NCBI GenBank assembly: GCA_009391275.1
Contig: VEXF01000030.1
Span: 1-18,204, forward strand
From: SAR202 cluster bacterium AD-804-J14_MRT_500m
GTDB taxonomy: Bacteria; Chloroflexota; Dehalococcoidia; UBA3495; GCA-2712585
Length of the DNA stretch: 18,204 bases
Direction of reading: 5' to 3'
Part shown: in pieces, positions 15,709-18,204 of the stretch
How the letters are laid out: the number at the start of each line of letters is the position of its first letter
Position numbering within the stretch: the first letter of the stretch is position 1
The notes under the pieces: model-generated
The model's database searches: none
Told to the model about the DNA's origin: nothing
What the model saw: the letters and a program-made list of their open reading frames with translations, nothing else
Position numbers and translations under genes: made by a program

Positions 15709-16854
15709 ATAAACATTCACGAATATCAAGCTAAGAAACTACTGGAACAATACAACATACCGGTTCCAAGAGGGCAAGTGGCATTATCAGCAGAAGAAGC
15801 TCAAACGATTTGTCAGGAACTTGGGGGTAAAGCCGTAATTAAAGCTCAAGTTTATGCTGGAGGACGTGGAAAAGCTGGTGGAGTTAAGCTTGTTAATTCC
15901 CCAGACGAAGCACACGGCTATGTCGCTAGTCTGATAGGATCCAACCTAGTAACACAGCAAACTGGACCTGAAGGTGTGCCGGTCCATAAAGTGTTGATTG
16001 AAGATCCAGCGGACATCGAACAAGAATTATATTTGGCTATCACCATAGACCGAGTTACTCAAGGGCCCATGTTTATTGCCAGTGCTTCCGGTGGCATGGC
16101 CATTGAGGAACTGGCCATTACCCATCCAGAGCGGATCGTCACCCAAGGAATTGATATAGCGATAGGAGTTCAACCATTTCAAGCACGCAGGATTAATAGA
16201 GAACTAGGCCTTTCTAAAGAATTAGCAACGTCTGCCACTCGAATAATGAGTTCCATATATGAACTTTTCATGGCGTGCGATTGTACTCTGATAGAAATTA
16301 ATCCTTTGGTAGTAACACCTGGCGGATTAATAGCCGTAGATGCAAAAATTGAACTTGAAGATGATGCCTTGTTTAGAAATACTGGTTTTGCAGATTGGTC
16401 AGATCCAGCACAACGGTCTAATTTGGAAGTTGATGCATCACAGAGCAATATAGCCTACGTTAAACTGGATGGTTCGGTTGGATGTCTAGTCAACGGTGCT
16501 GGCTTAGCAATGGCAACATTAGATCTGGTACAGAATGCTGGTCTTAAACCATCCAATTTTCTTGATGTAGGTGGAGATGCAGACATAAACAAGGTGACTA
16601 AAGCAGTAGATATAATGCTGTCTGATCCAGATGTGAGTGCTGTACTTGTGAATATTTTTGGGGGCATTTTACGTTGCGATGTTGTCGCTACAGGAATAGT
16701 AGCGGCTTTTGCTGAAAGAAAATCTCGGATACCTCTAACTGTACGCATGAGTGGTACTAATGTAGATGAGGGCCGAAACATCTTGAGCCAATCTGGCTTG
16801 GCAGTCACATTTGCCAATACATTGAACGAGTTAGAACAATGCTTAACATCTTAG
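15709..16854 (+). CDS. sucC: Succinyl-CoA ligase (ADP/GDP-forming) subunit beta, apparent AUA start
   Basis: SucC is the ATP-grasp beta subunit of succinyl-CoA synthetase, which links succinyl-CoA hydrolysis to ATP/GTP formation in the TCA cycle. Starting at ATA 15709, the protein has 381 residues, close to E. coli SucC (388), and begins NIHEYQAKKLLEQYNIPVP after the initiator, as expected for the family. Other marks are AQVYAGGRGKAGGVKLV, EINPLV, FLDVGGDAD, VNIFGGILRCD and SGTNVDEG. The frame is closed upstream by TAG at 15670-15672, and no ATG, GTG or TTG lies between that stop and GTG 15778. Starting at GTG would remove 23 conserved residues, including the first strand of the nucleotide-binding domain. 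A malate-CoA ligase (MtkA) reading is possible because the families are homologous, but the partner favours SucCD. sucD follows 21 bases later. Confidence 0.9.
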   Translation: MNIHEYQAKKLLEQYNIPVPRGQVALSAEEAQTICQELGGKAVIKAQVYAGGRGKAGGVKLVNSPDEAHGYVASLIGSNLVTQQTGPEGVPVHKVLIEDPADIEQELYLAITIDRVTQGPMFIASASGGMAIEELAITHPERIVTQGIDIAIGVQPFQARRINRELGLSKELATSATRIMSSIYELFMACDCTLIEINPLVVTPGGLIAVDAKIELEDDALFRNTGFADWSDPAQRSNLEVDASQSNIAYVKLDGSVGCLVNGAGLAMATLDLVQNAGLKPSNFLDVGGDADINKVTKAVDIMLSDPDVSAVLVNIFGGILRCDVVATGIVAAFAERKSRIPLTVRMSGTNVDEGRNILSQSGLAVTFANTLNELEQCLTS

Positions 16855-16875
16855 TATTCTGGGCATAAATACATT

Positions 16876-17754
16876 ATGAGTATATTAGTTAACAGAGAAA
16901 CCAAAATTGTTGTACAGGGAATCACAGGTAGAGAAGGAGGATTTCACACTTTACGATGCATGGAATATGGCACTAATATCGTAGCCGGTGTCACTCCAGG
17001 CAAAGGTGGCCTTTTGTTTGACGATAGGGTTCCTGTCTTTGATTCGGTAGAAGAAGCAGTAGCCGAAACCGCTGCGGACACATCGCTGCTTTTCGTGCCG
17101 GCTCCTTACGTACAGGATGCTGTTCTTGAGGCTGCTGAAGCTAAAATAAAGCTGATCGTCTCTATAGCTGAAGGCGTTCCTGTATTAGACACCGCCAGGG
17201 CACTTCGCTTCTTAAGGGACAAGGATTGTAGCCTCCTTGGACCAAATTGCCCCGGCGTGATATCTCCCGGTGAAAAATGCAAACTCGGAATCATGCCAGG
17301 TCCCATACATCTACCTGGGCGTGTTGGTGTAGTCTCGCGGAGTGGCACCCTGACTTATGAAGCGGTAAGCCAACTAACCAGGTTAGGAATTGGTCAGTCC
17401 ACCTGCGTCGGCATTGGCGGTGATCCACTCATTGGTACAAATTTCATAGACATCTTAAAGCTGTTTAACAGTGACTCTGAAACAGATGCTGTTGTTCTCA
17501 TCGGGGAAATAGGCGGGACTATGGAACAAGATGCGGCTCAATATATTAAAGATAAGTTCAGTAAACCCGTTATAGCTTTCATAGCGGGTGCCACCGCTCC
17601 TCCGGGCAAGCGTATGGGTCATGCTGGAGCAATCATCACTGGTACCTCGGCGACGGCTTCCGCCAAAAACGCGGCGTTGGAAAGCGCCGGCGCCTTTGTT
17701 GTATCATCCCTAGGCAGCATAGGTGAGGTTGTCCAAAAAATATTAGGACGCTAA
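16876..17754 (+). CDS. sucD: Succinyl-CoA ligase (ADP/GDP-forming) subunit alpha
   Basis: This 292-residue SucD is the CoA-binding and phosphohistidine-bearing subunit of succinyl-CoA synthetase. [11 protein letters not shown] near the N-terminus and GGVTPGKGG are the CoA-domain motifs, followed by [28 protein letters not shown] and RMGHAGAI with the catalytic His249. GPNCPG, rather than the GPNCAG I recall for malate-CoA ligase MtkB, favours succinate as substrate. The length is standard (E. coli 289). The ATG has only a weak upstream ribosome site, and its closeness to sucC suggests co-transcription and perhaps coupled translation. It converges with tmk, whose stop lies 34 bases away. Confidence 0.96.
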   Translation: MSILVNRETKIVVQGITGREGGFHTLRCMEYGTNIVAGVTPGKGGLLFDDRVPVFDSVEEAVAETAADTSLLFVPAPYVQDAVLEAAEAKIKLIVSIAEGVPVLDTARALRFLRDKDCSLLGPNCPGVISPGEKCKLGIMPGPIHLPGRVGVVSRSGTLTYEAVSQLTRLGIGQSTCVGIGGDPLIGTNFIDILKLFNSDSETDAVVLIGEIGGTMEQDAAQYIKDKFSKPVIAFIAGATAPPGKRMGHAGAIITGTSATASAKNAALESAGAFVVSSLGSIGEVVQKILGR

Positions 17755-17788
17755 CAGCTTGTATCCCCACCCGATTTACCGTTCCTCG

Positions 17789-18204
17789 TTAAGGCTCTGC
17801 TTTTAACTTCGATACTTTGTTCCAGATGATTTCTGACAAATCTTCGGAGGATGCCGTTCCATCAAGTATCATCCAACGTTCAGGGTCTGAAGCAGCGGAC
17901 GCTAAATACCCATCCCGTACTTTTTTATAAAAATGTGTTTTTTCTTGTTCAAAAACATCGCGATCATTGTGGATACTCCGCGCCTGCCCGACTTCCAAAG
18001 GAATATCCAACAAAACGGTCAGTAGAGCAGAAACATTAGCGGTGGATTGAGCATTCACCAGGTGGATGAAGTCTATATCAATTCCTCTTCCGTACCCTTG
18101 ATAGGCTATAGTTGAACCAGTAAATCTATCGCATACCACAATTTTACCTCGCGATAATGCTGGAGCAATCAATTGATTCACGTGCTCAGACCTAGCGGCT
18201 GAAA
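17789..18204 (-). CDS. tmk: Thymidylate kinase, C-terminal part (cut by window edge)
   Basis: Tmk phosphorylates dTMP to dTDP. The reading frame stays open to the window edge, and the visible residues begin SAARSEHVNQLIAPAL, which matches the helix after the P-loop region of family members (AARAxHVxxxIxPAL). The GTG at 18181 is therefore an internal valine, not the start. Next come VVCDR (near 18125-18140) with the DR motif, the YQGYGRG segment that contacts dTMP, LLDIPLEVGQAR, and the LID-like stretch RDVFEQE followed by FYKKVRDGYL. About 70 N-terminal residues including the P-loop lie beyond the window. The C-terminus is complete and has the family's normal length. The gene converges on sucD. 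Confidence 0.93.
   Translation of the reverse strand, partial: SAARSEHVNQLIAPALSRGKIVVCDRFTGSTIAYQGYGRGIDIDFIHLVNAQSTANVSALLTVLLDIPLEVGQARSIHNDRDVFEQEKTHFYKKVRDGYLASAASDPERWMILDGTASSEDLSEIIWNKVSKLKAEP

Noticed and set aside
15778..16854. sucC beginning at GTG 15778
   Set aside because: This would delete the first 23 residues conserved in SucC (NIHEYQAK onward), which are clearly encoded in frame, and this GTG has no ribosome site.
17789..18181. tmk as a complete short gene starting at GTG 18181
   Set aside because: The frame stays open to the window edge with family-conserved residues (SAARSEH), and the P-loop would be missing, so this GTG is internal.

Overview
The window is a compact bacterial chromosomal segment of moderate, AT-leaning composition, with fourteen protein-coding genes (one cut by the right edge), short intergenic gaps and no RNA gene, insertion sequence or CRISPR array that I can see. 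The gene content (an ATP-PEPCK-like protein, a GreA fused to an integrase-type SAM-like domain, an MMPL transporter, a flavin reductase, a fused FAD/Fe-S 2-hydroxyacid dehydrogenase, a CitE-like lyase) and the many TTG/GTG starts would fit an uncultured Chloroflexota such as the SAR202/Dehalococcoidia group. That placement is a guess from style; no phylogenetic marker was compared.

Layout. Bases 1-191 hold no gene. 192-2501 (+) is a divergent PEPCK-like P-loop protein. It converges on 2528-3334 (-), the SAM-GreA fusion. 3593-4252 (+) is a peptidase C26/class I amidotransferase-like protein without its catalytic Cys and His, followed by gyrA (4419-6881, +). 6957-7451 (-) is a flavin reductase with a near-consensus promoter of its own, and 7524-9659 (-) an MMPL/RND transporter. 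The MMPL gene is divergent from a CitE/HpcH-type lyase (9847-10752, +), and their intergenic region carries two perfect palindromes. folB (10749-11165, +) overlaps the lyase gene by ATGA. The 960-residue FAD + Fe-S dehydrogenase (11146-14028, -) overlaps the end of folB by 20 bases. A zinc-ribbon Nudix hydrolase (14131-14637, +) follows, then a 3-hydroxyisobutyrate dehydrogenase/tartronate semialdehyde reductase family gene (14652-15560, -). sucC (15709-16854, +) and sucD (16876-17754, +) form an operon converging on a partial tmk (17789-18204, -).

How the genes fit together. gyrA, tmk, folB, sucCD and greA are housekeeping functions. The CitE-like lyase, glycolate/2-hydroxyacid dehydrogenase, tartronate-semialdehyde-reductase-like enzyme, acyl-CoA ligase pair and PEPCK-like protein are all compatible with traffic between C4 acids, acyl-CoA esters and glyoxylate, but they do not form one operon, so this is only suggestive.

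The observations most worth checking are: sucC apparently starts at AUA, with a well-placed Shine-Dalgarno and no ATG/GTG/TTG available; GreA carries a XerC/D-like DNA-binding N-terminal domain; the C26-like protein upstream of gyrA looks like a pseudoenzyme; and the PEPCK-like protein has lost residues expected to bind metal. I saw no convincing multi-gene defence, mobile or biosynthetic system. No hairpin followed by a T-run was found at any gene end.
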